Assembly: GCA_041906145.1 (NCBI GenBank)
Contig: JAYRJU010000004.1
Coordinates: forward strand, 248,001 to 312,000
Source: SHVO01 sp041906145
Lineage (GTDB): Bacteria; Pseudomonadota; Alphaproteobacteria; Rhodospirillales; Rhodospirillaceae
Length of the DNA: 64,000 nucleotides
Direction: 5' to 3'
Below are positions 1 through 9,091 of this stretch, piece after piece. The notes below the pieces were generated by a model. It ran no database searches, was not told the DNA's origin, and saw only the letters and a program-made list of their open reading frames with translations. Each line of letters starts with the position of its first letter. Positions within the stretch are counted from its first letter, which is position 1. A program made the position numbers and the translations under genes.

Positions 1-1613
1 AGCTGGATCGGCGTCAAAGGGTTCTTGATTTCATGCGCGATCCGGCGCGCGACGTCTGCCCACGCGGCTTTGCGTTGAGCGGCCTGCAGCGCTGTGATGT
101 CATCGAAGGTGGCGATGTAACCGACGTCCGCGTCGTCGCCGTGTTCGACCGACAGTCGAACCAGGAAGGTCTTGGTCGATTTCCCGCGCGAGATCTCGAC
201 TTCGCGCTGCACGACGCCTTGCGGCGCTTCACGCAGTTCATCGAGCAATTGCCCGAACTCCGGCACGGCTTCGGACAATGGACGGTTGATGGCCACCGAC
301 AGGTCGGTATCCAAAAGGTCCGATGCTGAATGGTTAGGCAGCGTGATATTACCGGCGCGGTCGAGGCCGATCACGCCCGCGCTTACCCCTTCGAGCACGG
401 TTTCGGTGAACCGGCGGCGCGCATCGAGTTGAGCGTTGGTTTCCTGCAAGGCCGTCTGCTGTTCGGCAAGACGCTTGGTCATGCGGTTGAACGCGCGGCT
501 GAGGTAGGCCATTTCATCGTCCGTGGTGTTCTCGCTCACGCGCACCGACAGGTCGCCGCCGCGCACGCTTTCGGCGGCGTTGATGAGTTCGATGACCGGC
601 TTAGCCAAGCGGGTGGCGAGCTGAAGGCCAAACCAGACGGACACCATCAGGAGGAGGAGCGCAACCAGGCCGAACAACGCTGTGAAGCTGAGTTGCAAGC
701 TCTCACGCTCACCTTCCAGGCGGACATACTCTGAAACGGCCTCTTCCGTGCGATTGAGGCGCGCTAGCACCTGATTGTCCACGAACCGGCCGACCGAAAG
801 ATAGGTCGTCGGGTAGGTTTGAAGCTTCACGAGCGCGCGCACGCGTTCGGAATCCGGACTGGTCACGACCGCAACCTGCCCGACATCCGCTTGGGCCATA
901 GCTTCGAAGGTCACGACTTCGCCCGAGAGCGCGAAGGTGTACCCCCCCTTGGCGATCACCTGGCCGTCAGGCGTAAAAATGATCGCTTCATCGAGACCAC
1001 GGAAAGTGGTTTGCGTGGACAAGAAGTTGTCCCGGAGCGCGGGATTGCCTCCAAGGGCCGCCCACTGGCGATTGACGTCGTTCGCGACAGCCAATGCATC
1101 CGCGCGGATCGCTTGCTGGTGCTCACGCAAGTAAGCTTGGGCGATCGCCGCAGATTCCGTCACCGCCGTTTTCACGCGGTCACCGAACCAGGTTTGCACC
1201 CCGAAGGTGAAGAAGATGGTGGCGAACATCGCCGTGAGGACCGTCGGGGTCATCGCGATCCCAGCGAACAACGCGACAAGACGGATATGCAACCGCGAAC
1301 CGGCCGTGCGCGTGCGGTGCGCGCGCCAGAGCTTTACAAGACGCACCCCGACCAATGTGGCCAAACCCAGCACGATCAAGAGGTCGATGATGAGAAGCAC
1401 CTGGGTCGCGGTGGCGTTCGGGCCTTTATCGCCCCAACCCCACAGCGCAACGAACGTCCCGATCCCGGCGATTACCGCAGCCGCGGTCAAAACGACAGCC
1501 AGCACTTCGGCGGCGCGGCCCGGCACAAGCCGGTTGCGCACGCGTTCCGCCCCGCGCTGCACGATGGTGCGCGGAGTACTGGAGACGTCGGCCGCGGAAA
1601 CGTCGGTGCTCAT
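1..1613 (-). CDS. ntrY: NtrY sensor histidine kinase, 3' end off window
   Basis: Membrane histidine kinase of the NtrY/NtrX nitrogen-sensing pair. The visible 537 codons start at an ATG (1611-1613) behind a GGACGAG-like ribosome site. Hydrophobic N-terminal segments flank an extracytoplasmic sensor region; a further membrane segment, a HAMP-like linker (VRGGDLSVRVSENTTDDE) and a PAS region follow. The window ends inside the H-box (HEIKNPLTP), so the phospho-accepting His is present but the ATPase domain is not. It lies 9 nt downstream of ntrC, in the usual alphaproteobacterial order dusB-ntrB-ntrC-ntrY(-ntrX). It is truncated by the window, not broken. Confidence 0.95.
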   Translation of the reverse strand, partial: MSTDVSAADVSSTPRTIVQRGAERVRNRLVPGRAAEVLAVVLTAAAVIAGIGTFVALWGWGDKGPNATATQVLLIIDLLIVLGLATLVGVRLVKLWRAHRTRTAGSRLHIRLVALFAGIAMTPTVLTAMFATIFFTFGVQTWFGDRVKTAVTESAAIAQAYLREHQQAIRADALAVANDVNRQWAALGGNPALRDNFLSTQTTFRGLDEAIIFTPDGQVIAKGGYTFALSGEVVTFEAMAQADVGQVAVVTSPDSERVRALVKLQTYPTTYLSVGRFVDNQVLARLNRTEEAVSEYVRLEGERESLQLSFTALFGLVALLLLMVSVWFGLQLATRLAKPVIELINAAESVRGGDLSVRVSENTTDDEMAYLSRAFNRMTKRLAEQQTALQETNAQLDARRRFTETVLEGVSAGVIGLDRAGNITLPNHSASDLLDTDLSVAINRPLSEAVPEFGQLLDELREAPQGVVQREVEISRGKSTKTFLVRLSVEHGDDADVGYIATFDDITALQAAQRKAAWADVARRIAHEIKNPLTPIQ

Positions 1614-1622
1614 TCTCGTCCG

Positions 1623-3062
1623 TTACTTGTTAACGCCGCGAACCACGCCAATCTCAAGTTCGCGGATCTTCTTGCGTAAGGTGTTGCGGTTGAGGCCGAG
1701 AACGTCAGCCGCTTTCACCTGATTGCCGCGGGTGGCGGTCAGAGTCAGGGTGATCAATGGGCGTTCCAGTTCACGCAGGACGCGGTCGTAGAGGCCGCGC
1801 GGCGGCAACACCCCCTTATGACCATCGAAATACTCACGCAGATGGCGTTCGATGGTGCCGGCCAACGTGGCCGCGGCGGCGGGATCGCTGGAGACTTCGG
1901 GCATCGTAGCGCCGGCGAGTTCGAGTTCGACGACGTCCGGACCGATCACGGGTTCACCGTAGAGCGCGACCAGCCGCTTCACGAGATTTTCGAGCTCGCG
2001 CACGTTACCAGGCCAGCGATGAGTTTTGAGGCGCTCGAGCGCCGTCGGAGCCAATGACTTGGGCGGAAGGCCTTCCGCCGCGCTTTGCGCGAGGAAGTGG
2101 CCGACGAGTTCGGGGATATCTTCCGCCCGCTGACGCAGCGGCGGAATGCGGATCGGCACCACGTTCAAACGATAGAACAAATCCTCGCGGAACATGCCAA
2201 GCTTGATGAGCTGTGTGAGATCGCGGTGCGTCGCCGCCACGATCCGCACGTTCGCCTTGATCGGCGTGCGTCCGCCGACGGTCGTATAACGTCCGTCCTG
2301 AAGCACCCGCAGAAGGCGGGTCTGCGCTTCCGGTGGCATATCGCCGATTTCATCAAGAAACAGCGTACCGCCTTCGGCCTGCTCGAAGCGGCCCGTCACG
2401 CGGGTCACGGCCCCGGTGAATGAGCCCTTCTCGTGCCCGAAGAGTTCGCTTTCGATCAGCTCCCGCGGGATCGCCGCCATGTTGACGGCGACGAACGGAC
2501 CGCCCCGGCGGCGGCCGAATTCATGCAGCGCGCGCGCCACCAATTCCTTGCCGGTGCCGGACTCGCCGGTGATCATCACGGTCAAATCGGTGTTCATCAA
2601 GCGCGCGACCGCGCGGTAAATATCCTGCATGGCCGGCGAGCGGCCGACGATCGGCAGACGTTCGGCGGTATCATTCGCAGGCGTATGTTCCTGCGGTTTC
2701 AGCGCGAGCGCGCGGTTTACCACATTGACGAGTTCGCCCAGATCGAACGGCTTAGGCAGATATTCAAACGCCCCGCGCTCCGCGGCCTTCACGGCGGTCA
2801 GCAGTGTGTTCTGCGCGCTCATGACAATGATGCGCAGGTCGGGGCGCACCTTCTTGATGCGCGGAATCAAGTCGAGCCCGTTCTCGTCCGGCATCACGAC
2901 GTCCGTAATAACAAGGTCACCCTCGCCGTCGGACACCCAGCGCCATAGAGTCTCGGCATTACCGGTGGTACGCACGTCGTATCCCGCGCGGCCCAACGCC
3001 TGCGTCAGGACGGTGCGGATGCCATGGTCGTCGTCGGCTACGAGTACGGTCGCGGCGTTCAT
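1623..3062 (-). CDS. ntrC: Nitrogen regulation response regulator NtrC
   Basis: Sigma-54-dependent activator of nitrogen-assimilation genes, partner of NtrB. It has 479 aa: a receiver domain with the acidic pocket near residues 10-12 and phospho-acceptor D54 (VITDVVMP), an AAA+ domain with Walker A GESGTGKE, the sigma-54 contact loop in the form GSFTGA (GAFTGA is usual) and Walker B FLDEIG, and a C-terminal Fis-type helix-turn-helix (VKAADVLGLNRNTLRKKI). Length is normal for the family. It lies 11 nt after ntrB and 9 nt before ntrY, so the three are very likely co-transcribed. Confidence 0.97.
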   Translation of the reverse strand: MNAATVLVADDDHGIRTVLTQALGRAGYDVRTTGNAETLWRWVSDGEGDLVITDVVMPDENGLDLIPRIKKVRPDLRIIVMSAQNTLLTAVKAAERGAFEYLPKPFDLGELVNVVNRALALKPQEHTPANDTAERLPIVGRSPAMQDIYRAVARLMNTDLTVMITGESGTGKELVARALHEFGRRRGGPFVAVNMAAIPRELIESELFGHEKGSFTGAVTRVTGRFEQAEGGTLFLDEIGDMPPEAQTRLLRVLQDGRYTTVGGRTPIKANVRIVAATHRDLTQLIKLGMFREDLFYRLNVVPIRIPPLRQRAEDIPELVGHFLAQSAAEGLPPKSLAPTALERLKTHRWPGNVRELENLVKRLVALYGEPVIGPDVVELELAGATMPEVSSDPAAAATLAGTIERHLREYFDGHKGVLPPRGLYDRVLRELERPLITLTLTATRGNQVKAADVLGLNRNTLRKKIRELEIGVVRGVNK

Positions 3063-3073
3063 CCCAAATCCCT

Positions 3074-4189
3074 TTAGTCCTTGGCGACCGGAAGCATGAT
3101 CCGGAACACCGTGCGCGCACGTTCGCTTTCAAATTCCACGATACCGCCGTGATCGCTAATGATCTTCGCCACCAGCGCAAGGCCGAGACCGCTGCCCTTC
3201 GGTTTCGTTGTCACGAACGGATCGAATAGGTACGGGCGTAAGTCCTCCGGAATGCCGGCGCCGTTGTCCTGCACCGTGACGACCAGCGGCAAATGAATGC
3301 GCTCGCTCGAGCTGTTCACGGCGATGCGCACGCCGGGGCGATAGGCGGTCGAGAGGACGACTTCGCCCCCTTCTTTGCCCTGCACGGCTTCCGACGCATT
3401 CTTGATCAGGTTCAGGAAGACCTGCACGAGCTGATCCTGATTGCCGTCGACGGCGGGCAGCGAGGGATCGTAGCGCTCGACGAACTTCACCGATTTGGCG
3501 AAGCCGTTTTCCGCCAGGCGGCGGACGCGTTCGAGAACGACGTGGATGTTGACCGGTCCGCGCTCGAGCGGCCGGTCGTCGGAGAAAACTTCCATCCGGT
3601 TGACGAGCGCGACGATGCGGTCCGCTTCGTCACAAATGAGCTGAGTCAGCTTGCGGTCTTCCTCGCTCGCGCCCTGGCCGAGAAGCTGCGCGGCGCCGCG
3701 AATGCCGGACAGCGGATTCTTCACTTCATGCGCGAGCATCGAGGCCATCGCCGTCATGGACCGCGCTGCGCTGCGGTGTTCGAGCTGCTGGCCGATCTTG
3801 AGCGCGCGCGTCTGTTCCTGCAGCGAAACAACCAGCCAACCCGGCGTGTCGACCATCGGCGCGACGTGCACGGACATCGTGCGGATACCGGTCTTGGGCG
3901 TGTCGAGGATAACACCGTGCGCGGACATCGGGGCGTCGGCCAGACGCGCCTGCTCGACAAGCGCGAGCAGCGGCCCGGTCGGCGGTACGATCTCGGCCAA
4001 CGGTCCACCGATCAGGATGGACGCGCTCGCCTGAAACAACTGTTCCGCCGACATGTTGGCGTAACGGATGATGCTGAGATTATCGATAACCAGCGTGGCG
4101 GCCGGAAGCGCGCCGAGAATGGCCTCGGCATTGAATGGAAGCGTTTCGCGCGCACTGCCGCGGCGCGGGAAAGCGATCGGCTGTGACAC
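3074..4189 (-). CDS. ntrB: Nitrogen regulation histidine kinase NtrB
   Basis: Cytoplasmic kinase and phosphatase of NtrC. The likely start is a GTG whose first G is the last base of the dusB stop (TAGTG), seven bases after a perfect AGGAGG; the frame is open further upstream but that part lies inside dusB. This start gives 371 aa. A PAS domain occupies about residues 20-125, the H-box carries H154 (MLAHEVKNPLSG), and the HATPase region has N (LNLIKNASEA) and G boxes (GAGIP, GSGLGLALV). No membrane segment is visible, as expected for NtrB. Translation is probably coupled to dusB. Confidence 0.95.
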   Translation of the reverse strand: MSQPIAFPRRGSARETLPFNAEAILGALPAATLVIDNLSIIRYANMSAEQLFQASASILIGGPLAEIVPPTGPLLALVEQARLADAPMSAHGVILDTPKTGIRTMSVHVAPMVDTPGWLVVSLQEQTRALKIGQQLEHRSAARSMTAMASMLAHEVKNPLSGIRGAAQLLGQGASEEDRKLTQLICDEADRIVALVNRMEVFSDDRPLERGPVNIHVVLERVRRLAENGFAKSVKFVERYDPSLPAVDGNQDQLVQVFLNLIKNASEAVQGKEGGEVVLSTAYRPGVRIAVNSSSERIHLPLVVTVQDNGAGIPEDLRPYLFDPFVTTKPKGSGLGLALVAKIISDHGGIVEFESERARTVFRIMLPVAKD

Positions 4190-5187
4190 TATGCGGCCTC
4201 CTGCACGGGCTCTTCCGCCACGAAGAGCTCGCCGATAAGGCGCCTCACCTTCTCCGGATCGGTTTCGGTATTCACCGCCACACGGAACGCATTGGCGTTC
4301 CTGAGGCCCGCCGCCGCCCACGCGAGATGTTTGCGCGCGATGCGCACACCTTTGTCCGTGCCGTAATGCGAGAGCAGCGCCTCGTAGTGCTCGAGCGCGA
4401 TGCCGCGCCGTTCATCGACGGACGGGTCCGCCGGCAAGGCGCCGGTCGCGAGAAATTGCTCGATATGCGCCGCGATCCACGGCTTTCCAAACGCGCCGCG
4501 CCCGATCATGACGCCGTCGGCGCCCGATAAGCGCAGCAGCTCTTGCGCGTCAGCCGGCGTATTCACATCGCCATTGCCGATCACCGGGACCGATACGGCG
4601 TCTTTCACCTTGCGGATGAAAGCCCAGTCCGCCGTGCCGTTATAGAGCATCTGGCGTGTGCGGCCGTGCACGGTAATGAGCTGCGCGCCCGCGTCCTGCG
4701 CCCGTTTGGCCAACGTGGGGGCGTTCAAGCTGTCGTGGTCCCAGCCCATACGCATCTTCAAGGTCACGGGGACTTTCACAGCCTTCGCGACGGCTTCGAC
4801 GATCCGCGCGGCATTGTCTTCATCACGCATCAAGGCGGACCCGGACCAGGAGTTCACGACCTTCTTCACCGGGCAGCCCATGTTGATATCGATAATGGCC
4901 GCGCCGCGGTCTTCGTTGAGCTTGGCGGCCTCGGCCATGATGCCCGGCTCGCAGCCCGCGAGTTGGACGGCCAGCGGCGTTTCATCGCGGCAGTCCGCGC
5001 CCATGCGCGGTTGCTGGCGGTGCGCCTTGACCATTTCCTGGCTGGCGATCATTTCGGTATAGGCGAGCCCGACCCCGAACTTTCGCGCCAACCGGCGGAA
5101 CGGCCGGTCCGTTACACCCGACATCGGCGCCAGGAACACGATCCCGGACGAAAGAACATTGCCGATGCGGATTTGCGCAACTGTCAT
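4189..5187 (-). CDS. dusB: tRNA-dihydrouridine synthase (DusB/NifR3)
   Basis: FMN enzyme that reduces specific uridines in tRNA to dihydrouridine. Its 332 aa form a TIM barrel with the FMN-site start (LAPMSGVTDRPFRRLARKFG), catalytic C105 in the INMGCPVKKV motif, the HGRTRQ motif and NGDV near the phosphate site. It is the first gene of the ntr operon, the place where the family got the name nifR3. It ends in TAG overlapping the ntrB GTG. A 190-bp gap separates it from the divergent ispDF and should hold both promoters. Confidence 0.96.
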   Translation of the reverse strand: MTVAQIRIGNVLSSGIVFLAPMSGVTDRPFRRLARKFGVGLAYTEMIASQEMVKAHRQQPRMGADCRDETPLAVQLAGCEPGIMAEAAKLNEDRGAAIIDINMGCPVKKVVNSWSGSALMRDEDNAARIVEAVAKAVKVPVTLKMRMGWDHDSLNAPTLAKRAQDAGAQLITVHGRTRQMLYNGTADWAFIRKVKDAVSVPVIGNGDVNTPADAQELLRLSGADGVMIGRGAFGKPWIAAHIEQFLATGALPADPSVDERRGIALEHYEALLSHYGTDKGVRIARKHLAWAAAGLRNANAFRVAVNTETDPEKVRRLIGELFVAEEPVQEAA

Positions 5188-5377
5188 TGAAACTGCAAAG
5201 GGATTGGCTAAAAGTTAGGCATTTGCCCAGGAACGTGGCTTAAAAGCAAGGTTTTTTGCCCCCTGTTGCAACCGCGCACCACAGTCTAGCAACACTGCAC
5301 GGCAAAAGACAAATTGCCTCGGCGCGCCCGGGTTTTTACTGTAGTGCCCGTAACTTAGCCTTTTTTGGGGGACCGCC

Positions 5378-6517
5378 TTGCCCGAGACTTGCGCCGCCCT
5401 GATTGTTGCCGCCGGACGCGGCCAGCGCTTTGGCGGCACGGGACCCAAGCAATACGCACCCCTTAAGGGCGGCCCTCTGCTCCGCCGCACCCTGAAAGCC
5501 TTCTGCGATCACCCGGGCGTCGGGCCGATCGCCGTGGCCATCCACCCGGACGATCAGGACCTGTTCCAGACAGCCGCCGTAGGCCTGCCCCGGGTGTTTC
5601 CAGTCGCGGGCGGCGCGACCCGGCAAGAGTCCGTGCGCCTTGGGCTCGAGGCCCTCACCGCGACAGCACCTGACCTCGTCCTGATCCACGACGGCGCGCG
5701 TCCCGTGATCGGCCCCGGGCTAATCGACCGGGTGATCGCGGGCCTCAAGGAAGCGCCGGGCGTACTACCCGTGGTCCCGGTCATCGACACCTTGAAGCGG
5801 GTGGACGGTGTGACGGTCACCGCGACCGTCTCGCGGGAGCATCTGGTCCGCGCGCAGACGCCGCAGGGTTTCCGGTTTACGGAAATCCTTAAAGCGCACC
5901 GCGCGCATGCCGGTGAAGCCCTGACGGACGACGCGAGTGTGCTTGAACGCGCGGGACAGCGCGTCATCACCGTGGCGGGCGACGAAACCAACATCAAGGT
6001 GACGACCATGGATGACCTTGCCCGCGTGAATGCGATGCTGAGTGAGACTCGCACCGGCAGCGGCTTCGACGTCCACAAATTCGGTCCAGGCGACGCGGTG
6101 ATGCTGTGCGGCGTGCGCGTTCCGCATACGCACAGCCTAGAGGGACATTCAGACGCGGACGTTGCCTTGCACGCAGCCACCGATGCAATCCTCGGCGCTT
6201 TCGGCGCGGGGGATATCGGCCATCACTTTCCGCCAAGCGATGCGAAATGGCGCGGCGCGGCGTCGCATCAGTTCCTGCGTCACGCCTACGACCTTCTGGC
6301 CGAACGGGGAGGCACCCTGGTGCATCTCGATGTGACGATCATCTGCGAGCGCCCGAAGGTGGGTCCTCATCGTGAAGCGATGGTGAACGAGATGGCGAAG
6401 ATTTTGGGCGTGGCGGCGGACCGCATCAGCGTGAAAGCCACCACTACGGAAGGTCTTGGTTTTACTGGGCGCCAGGAAGGGATCGCCGCCCAGGCGCTCG
6501 CGACCATACGCCTTTAG
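5378..6517 (+). CDS. ispDF: Bifunctional IspD-IspF of the MEP isoprenoid pathway
   Basis: Fused enzyme for two non-consecutive steps of isoprenoid synthesis. The IspD half (about residues 1-225) makes CDP-methylerythritol and shows the nucleotidyltransferase loop AALIVAAGRGQRFGG; the IspF half (about 226-379) makes the cyclodiphosphate and shows GSGFDVHKFG, LEGHSDADV and GAGDIGHHFPPSD with the metal-binding Asp/His. The start is a TTG (5378) after GGGGGA; an in-frame TAA lies at 5351 and no better start lies between. Such fusions are common in alphaproteobacteria. IspE, which acts between the two steps, is not in the window. Confidence 0.95.
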   Translation: MPETCAALIVAAGRGQRFGGTGPKQYAPLKGGPLLRRTLKAFCDHPGVGPIAVAIHPDDQDLFQTAAVGLPRVFPVAGGATRQESVRLGLEALTATAPDLVLIHDGARPVIGPGLIDRVIAGLKEAPGVLPVVPVIDTLKRVDGVTVTATVSREHLVRAQTPQGFRFTEILKAHRAHAGEALTDDASVLERAGQRVITVAGDETNIKVTTMDDLARVNAMLSETRTGSGFDVHKFGPGDAVMLCGVRVPHTHSLEGHSDADVALHAATDAILGAFGAGDIGHHFPPSDAKWRGAASHQFLRHAYDLLAERGGTLVHLDVTIICERPKVGPHREAMVNEMAKILGVAADRISVKATTTEGLGFTGRQEGIAAQALATIRL

Positions 6518-6586
6518 CTTCCTCAAAACCTCCCGCAAGAATCATCGGTGTCATCGCCCGGTTTATCCGAGGATGACAAGGGGTGG

Positions 6587-6883
6587 TTACGCTTCGGGAT
6601 CCAGCGCGTCCGCGACTTTGTTTTTCTTACGCGAAGGCAGAAGCTTCATCATCAAGATGAAACCCGCCAGCACAAAGCAGATCGCGTTGGTGATGATGAT
6701 CGGCCATTTACCGAGCAGGACGCCGTAGGCGGTCCAAAAGGCAAAGCCTGTGACGGTGAGCACGAACATCCCGGCGGAGATATCGTCGGTATGACGGGAC
6801 TTGATGATCTTCCAGGCTTGCGGTGTGAAACTTGCAACCGAACAGAGGGAGGCAACAGCGCCGATCGCCGCAGCGGTGTCCAT
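6587..6883 (-). CDS. SemiSWEET-type (PQ-loop) small membrane transporter
   Basis: Half-size sugar transporter of the SemiSWEET/MtN3 family, which works as a dimer. It has 98 aa with three predicted membrane helices (about residues 5-25, 37-57 and 63-84), the PQ motif in helix 1 (ASFTPQAWKI) and the following SRHTDDIS segment typical of the family. The C-terminus is short and basic. It lies 6 nt after the lysine-rich gene on the same strand and convergent with ispDF. The substrate cannot be told from the sequence. Confidence 0.85.
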   Translation of the reverse strand: MDTAAAIGAVASLCSVASFTPQAWKIIKSRHTDDISAGMFVLTVTGFAFWTAYGVLLGKWPIIITNAICFVLAGFILMMKLLPSRKKNKVADALDPEA

Positions 6884-6889
6884 CGCGTC

Positions 6890-7213
6890 TTAAAGCTTCG
6901 CGCGTGACAGCGCCGCGCGCTTGATCGCGGCGATTTCAATGCCCATCTTTTCACTGCCTTGTTCGAGGGCCGACAATCCGGCCCGCGCGATCTCTCCGGC
7001 CTTCTCGGTACCCTGCTCGAACGCGGCTTTGCCGAAGCCGGTGATCTTGTCGGCGAGGGCGCCGAACTCCTTGGCGAGCGACGAGGTTTTCCGGCGTGCG
7101 CGCGGCGCGCTTTTCTTCACAACACGGCGCACCTGGGAGGCGGATTTCGCGGCCGCCTTCTTCGCGGTTTTAACCTTCCCCTTCATTTTGCGTTTTGCTT
7201 TCGCCTGCGCCAT
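6890..7213 (-). CDS. Small lysine/alanine-rich protein, unknown
   Basis: A 107-aa protein in two parts. Residues 1-48 are extremely basic (Lys, Arg, Ala), resembling histone H1-like tails. Residues 49-107 look like an amphipathic helix (KEFGALADKITGFGKAAFEQ, then GLSALEQGSEKMG) that recalls phasin or apolipoprotein-like helices. No signal peptide or membrane segment. It could bind nucleic acid through its N-terminus, but that is inferred from composition only. It lies 6 nt upstream of the SemiSWEET gene and may be its operon partner. Confidence 0.65.
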   Translation of the reverse strand: MAQAKAKRKMKGKVKTAKKAAAKSASQVRRVVKKSAPRARRKTSSLAKEFGALADKITGFGKAAFEQGTEKAGEIARAGLSALEQGSEKMGIEIAAIKRAALSRAKL

Positions 7214-7289
7214 GGCAGTTCCCCGTGAGAGTGACGGTTATTCAACGCGAAGGTTCTCGCAAAGGTTCCGAAGGCCGGGTCCGCTACGC

Positions 7290-7634
7290 CTAGACTTGGC
7301 TTGTCGAAACGTCGATCCAGTCGAGGTAGCCAGCAAGCCCATTGGACATGTCGTACACGACCGCACAGGGCGTATCGTAACTATGCAGCTCCGCCGCCCT
7401 CGCCACCGCCTTGTCGGCAAGCTGCTTGCGGGTCTTCAGGATGAGGACGACTTCCTGCGCTTCCTCGACGGCGCCCTGCCAGCGGTACACGGAATGCATT
7501 CCGTCCAGGATATTGGCGCAGGCGGCCAGCCGTTCCTTCACCAACGTACGCCCAATCTGTAGCGCTTCATCCTTCGATGCGGCGGTGACATACACCATAC
7601 AATGGGTGGACGGGACGGTTTGAGCCTCACGCAT
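7290..7634 (-). CDS. cutA: Divalent-cation tolerance protein CutA
   Basis: Small trimeric CutA1-family protein linked to copper/divalent-metal tolerance; its biochemical role is unsettled. About 114 aa from an ATG preceded by AAGGA about ten bases upstream; an upstream GTG in frame (7652) is possible but lacks a comparable site. Family signatures are VYVTAASKDEA, ERLAACANI, SVYRWQG and the VLILKTR strand, followed by HSYDTPCAV. Full length for the family. Nothing around it suggests a specific regulator. Confidence 0.9.
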   Translation of the reverse strand: MREAQTVPSTHCMVYVTAASKDEALQIGRTLVKERLAACANILDGMHSVYRWQGAVEEAQEVVLILKTRKQLADKAVARAAELHSYDTPCAVVYDMSNGLAGYLDWIDVSTSQV

Positions 7635-7760
7635 GGGCCGCGATCCTTGCACTTGCCTATTCTCACTTCAGGAAATATTCACATCTACGCCTGCAGATTA
7701 GGCCCTAAATCCAAAGCGCGGCAACACGCGCGGACGTTTCTTGAGTGTGGAAGATTGATC

Positions 7761-8006
7761 ATGGACGGCGGCGAGCGATCCTTCTCCCGGCTTTCCCCGG
7801 CGCAGCGCAAGTGGCTGGAACGCGGCCTCGCGCAGCCGGGCGGCAAACTGCCTCTGTTTGACGAAGAAGGCCGCAAGGTGAATCTTCAAGTCGTGAAGAA
7901 GTGTCTCGATGAAGGTTGGGCCGAGCCCTGGTTCAACAACCAGCTCAAGCTCGACTGGATGGTCTGCAAGCTCACGAAGACCGGCCGCGCGGCGCTCGAC
8001 GCTTAG
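7761..8006 (+). CDS. Conserved-looking small hypothetical protein
   Basis: An 81-aa soluble protein from the ATG at 7761 (the frame is open further upstream without coding character). Its N-terminus RLSPAQRKWLERGLAQPGGK and C-terminal KLTKTGRAALD resemble a small winged-helix-like or 'restart' module seen in many unannotated alphaproteobacterial proteins. I do not recognise a named family. Its 3' end overlaps the 3' end of the convergent YetF-like gene by 35 bp (7972-8006). Confidence 0.6.
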   Translation: MDGGERSFSRLSPAQRKWLERGLAQPGGKLPLFDEEGRKVNLQVVKKCLDEGWAEPWFNNQLKLDWMVCKLTKTGRAALDA

Positions 8007-8499
8007 CGGGTTTCTTCTTTTCTTCCGTCTTCGGCTCTTCGATACCCGCGGCCCCCTTCTCGGCCGGGATCACCGTGATCTTGCCGCCGACCTCCAACAC
8101 CGCGAATTTAATCTGTTCCATGCGTTCGAGCCCTTGCAGCTCGCGCGCTGATTCCATGATGTCGTCCTCGGACACACGGGCTTTCTTCATGCGCTCGCGT
8201 AAAGGATGGCCGTTCTCGACCAGCACGGTCGGCACCCCTTCGAGTATCTTCTCCAGCCAGCGGAAACGGGTTTTGGCGAACGACAGCGTGACGTCGATCA
8301 GCACCAACGTCACGACAACAACGGTCGCGGTGGTGAGCGAATAATCGTCCCCGACCATGCCCTGCTGCACGGCCTCGCTGATGACAAGGACGAGGATGAA
8401 GTCGAACGTGGTGAGTTCGGACAGAGTGCGGCGGCCTGCAAGACGCACGGCGATGAGCAGGATGAAATAGACCGCGGCTGCGCGCAGGACGGCGTCCAT
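7972..8499 (-). CDS. YetF/DUF421-family membrane protein
   Basis: A 175-aa inner-membrane protein. Start ATG at 8499; the upstream open frame overlaps the next gene and lacks coding character. Three N-terminal membrane helices carry the family features (AVRLAGRRTLSELTTFDFIL, then the SEAVQQGMVGDDYSL loop). The cytoplasmic YetF domain follows (LEGVPTVLVENGHPLRERMK ... SEDDIMESAREL). The tail after about residue 150 is low-complexity and rich in Lys, Glu and Pro. DUF421 proteins have no settled function; in spore-formers relatives affect spore proteins. Confidence 0.85.
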   Translation of the reverse strand: MDAVLRAAAVYFILLIAVRLAGRRTLSELTTFDFILVLVISEAVQQGMVGDDYSLTTATVVVVTLVLIDVTLSFAKTRFRWLEKILEGVPTVLVENGHPLRERMKKARVSEDDIMESARELQGLERMEQIKFAVLEVGGKITVIPAEKGAAGIEEPKTEEKKKPAKRRAPRGRSS

Positions 8500-8512
8500 G
8501 TGAACGAGCCTC

Positions 8513-9022
8513 CTACGGATAGATGAAGATGTTGAGCGGCGCGGGCGTTTCGCCGAACAAACCGATCCCGCCGGTGACGCGGCCGGGACGATCCGGAATG
8601 CCGATGATGACGATCTCCGCCGGCATCGTATTGTCCGGACTGGCGGCAAACTTCATCAGAAGCCCGCCTTCATGGGCCTGCGTTTCAATGGGCCCGGGAA
8701 CCACACTGCGGATCTCGAAGGCCTGCGCGAGTTCCTTGCCGATGGTGAGCTCGAAAAGCGACTGGCCTTGCGTATCGATCTTCAGCCGCAGGGCGGTTGG
8801 GTCGAGATGGCGTTGGAAGTGTTGATATTCGACGTGGACGCGGCCCGAGGCATCGCGCGTTTCCTGGCGCGTCGTCGGTCCGCCGAGCAGGCCGGCCATC
8901 GCGGCAAGCACAAGGATCGCCATGACGACCCAGCCTAGCCGCTCGATACTCCACATGATCCGCTGAAAAGGCAGATCCTCGCGGATGGGACATTGTTCGG
9001 GATTTTGAAGGGGTTCGGCCAT
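8513..9022 (-). CDS. Membrane-anchored hypothetical protein
   Basis: A 169-aa protein with a short cytoplasmic N-terminus, one membrane helix at about residues 29-47 (LGWVVMAILVLAAMAGLLGG) and a soluble region that looks beta-rich, ending in LNIFIYP. No recognised domain. It is 13 nt upstream of the YetF-like gene on the same strand, so the two are likely an operon; YetF-like genes often travel with single-helix partners like this. Confidence 0.65.
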   Translation of the reverse strand: MAEPLQNPEQCPIREDLPFQRIMWSIERLGWVVMAILVLAAMAGLLGGPTTRQETRDASGRVHVEYQHFQRHLDPTALRLKIDTQGQSLFELTIGKELAQAFEIRSVVPGPIETQAHEGGLLMKFAASPDNTMPAEIVIIGIPDRPGRVTGGIGLFGETPAPLNIFIYP

Positions 9023-9091
9023 GGTTCGCCTTTGGCGAGAATTATCCCGCCAAAACGATCCGTTTTGTCTTTTGTTGCGATAGTGCGCCGA

